Source: Mucidula mucida
Taxonomy: Eukaryota; Basidiomycota; Agaricomycetes; Agaricales; Physalacriaceae
Assembly: GCA_015501055.1 (NCBI GenBank)
Contig: JADNYV010000231.1
Coordinates: 1 to 56,834 of the forward strand
Length of the DNA: 56,834 nt
Reading direction: 5' to 3'
Shown: in pieces, positions 56,200 through 56,834 of the stretch
Numbering within the stretch: the stretch's first letter is position 1
Layout of the letters: every line of letters starts with the position of its first letter
Made by a program: the position numbers and the translations under genes
The notes under the pieces: model-generated
Told to the model about the DNA's origin: nothing
The model's database searches: none
What the model saw: the letters and a program-made list of their open reading frames with translations, nothing else

Positions 56200-56834
56200 A
56201 GACACTTTCCTTCGTTCCTCCGAGTCGCTTTCCAGTACGAGTACCCGGCTTACTCTCCCCCCGACCCGCTCCTTCGTTTTCACGATACACGTCTGGACGG
56301 AAATCTCATCTGTGTCCTTCCGTCCCTACTTACGGATATACTCGATTCTGTCGATACCCTGTTCCCAAAGGAGTCCCATTCTAGATATGCCGACGGAACG
56401 TTCTACTTCGACGAACGTATCTACAACCACAGTTTCAAGGGGAGCGATGTCGCGCAAGTGTATAACAACGGCGTCGCACGCTCGGCTTGCCAGATTGCTT
56501 CGAGCGTCTCATCCACCCCGACGAACCCTCAGAGGCCCGAACGATACTCTGGACTGAAAGCCCGCATATATATAACGTGGACGATCCACCTTTTTTCGAG
56601 GAGAATATCGTTCTCCGCATGTGAGATTCCACAGAGGGGCGAATCGGAAGCTTTTCCCCAGATGACAGAGAACGTATTCTCAGTATCCAGGAAAACTTCC
56701 CTGTCATCGCGGCTTGGTGTATTTTTTGTGTCCGAACGCTCGATGGTGTTTAGAGGAAATGGAGCAATTTGCGTATTCCCTTGACACTGAGCCGCGTGTA
56801 AAGGGGGTTTCCTTGGACTAACAATACCGACACA
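56200..56834 (+). pseudogene. Unrecognised gene fragment at the right edge
   Basis: A continuous reading through one 30-nt gap near 56460 gives LDGNLICVLPSLLTDILDSV, SRYADGTFYFDERIYNHSF, then DCFERLIHPDEPSEARTILW, DDPPFFEENIVLRM and RERILSIQENFPVIAAWC. Composition and order look like a real protein. A TGA at 56622-56624 and a later TAG interrupt it, and it runs off the window. Family not recognised. Confidence 0.35.

Overview
The window looks like nuclear DNA of a mushroom-forming basidiomycete (Agaricomycetes). Genes carry many GT-AG introns of about 45-60 nt. The protein families are typical of that group: F-box/LRR proteins, RBR E3 ligases, a Skn7-type response regulator, multipass membrane proteins, GPI-anchored secreted proteins and a chromodomain Ty3/gypsy element. 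No rRNA, tRNA, CRISPR array or bacterial gene organisation was seen.

Region 1 (1-14.65 kb) is an accessory cassette made of four genes and satellite DNA. At the left edge is an OrsD-like zinc-finger gene on the minus strand. Next come 1.5 kb of minisatellites, including a CCCTAA-bearing array and a 24-bp palindrome. A minus-strand gene for an acidic-tailed protein follows, split by an LTR element. It shares a bidirectional promoter with a plus-strand gene whose N-terminus looks like a ParB/sulfiredoxin fold. Last is a minus-strand gene that appears to join a tyrosine-recombinase-like domain to a RecQ-type (telomere-linked) helicase. These genes read coherently apart from a few nonsense codons, mostly TGA at sites where CGA would fit, and a few 1-nt shifts. 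A decayed DUF6534 membrane-protein gene marks the outer right border.

Region 2 (15-32.6 kb) is more ordinary chromosome. It holds an alpha/beta-hydrolase gene split by a 1.93-kb non-autonomous DNA transposon with a 9-10-bp target duplication, a cysteine-rich GPI-anchored protein, an F-box protein, two RBR ubiquitin-ligase paralogs about 8.6 kb apart, a DUF7330/adhesin-like membrane protein, an F-box pseudogene, a SKN7 homolog and a small MITE.

Region 3 (33.2-41 kb) is a chromovirus of the same LTR family that split the acidic gene. Gag is intact, pol is full of frameshifts, and there are extra tandem and inverted LTR fragments. The primer-binding site is complementary to the predicted 5' end of the element's own RNA, which implies Tf1-like self-priming.

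Region 4 (41-56.8 kb) has a tandem segmental duplication of an SDR gene plus a multipass-membrane gene, with one SDR copy decayed. It continues with a small basic protein, a cupredoxin-like GPI protein, a LINE remnant, a long disordered protein with repeated acidic DDLY motifs, and an unrecognised partial gene at the right edge.

Coordinates of spliced genes are outer limits. Exon limits are given where donor, acceptor and phase all agreed.
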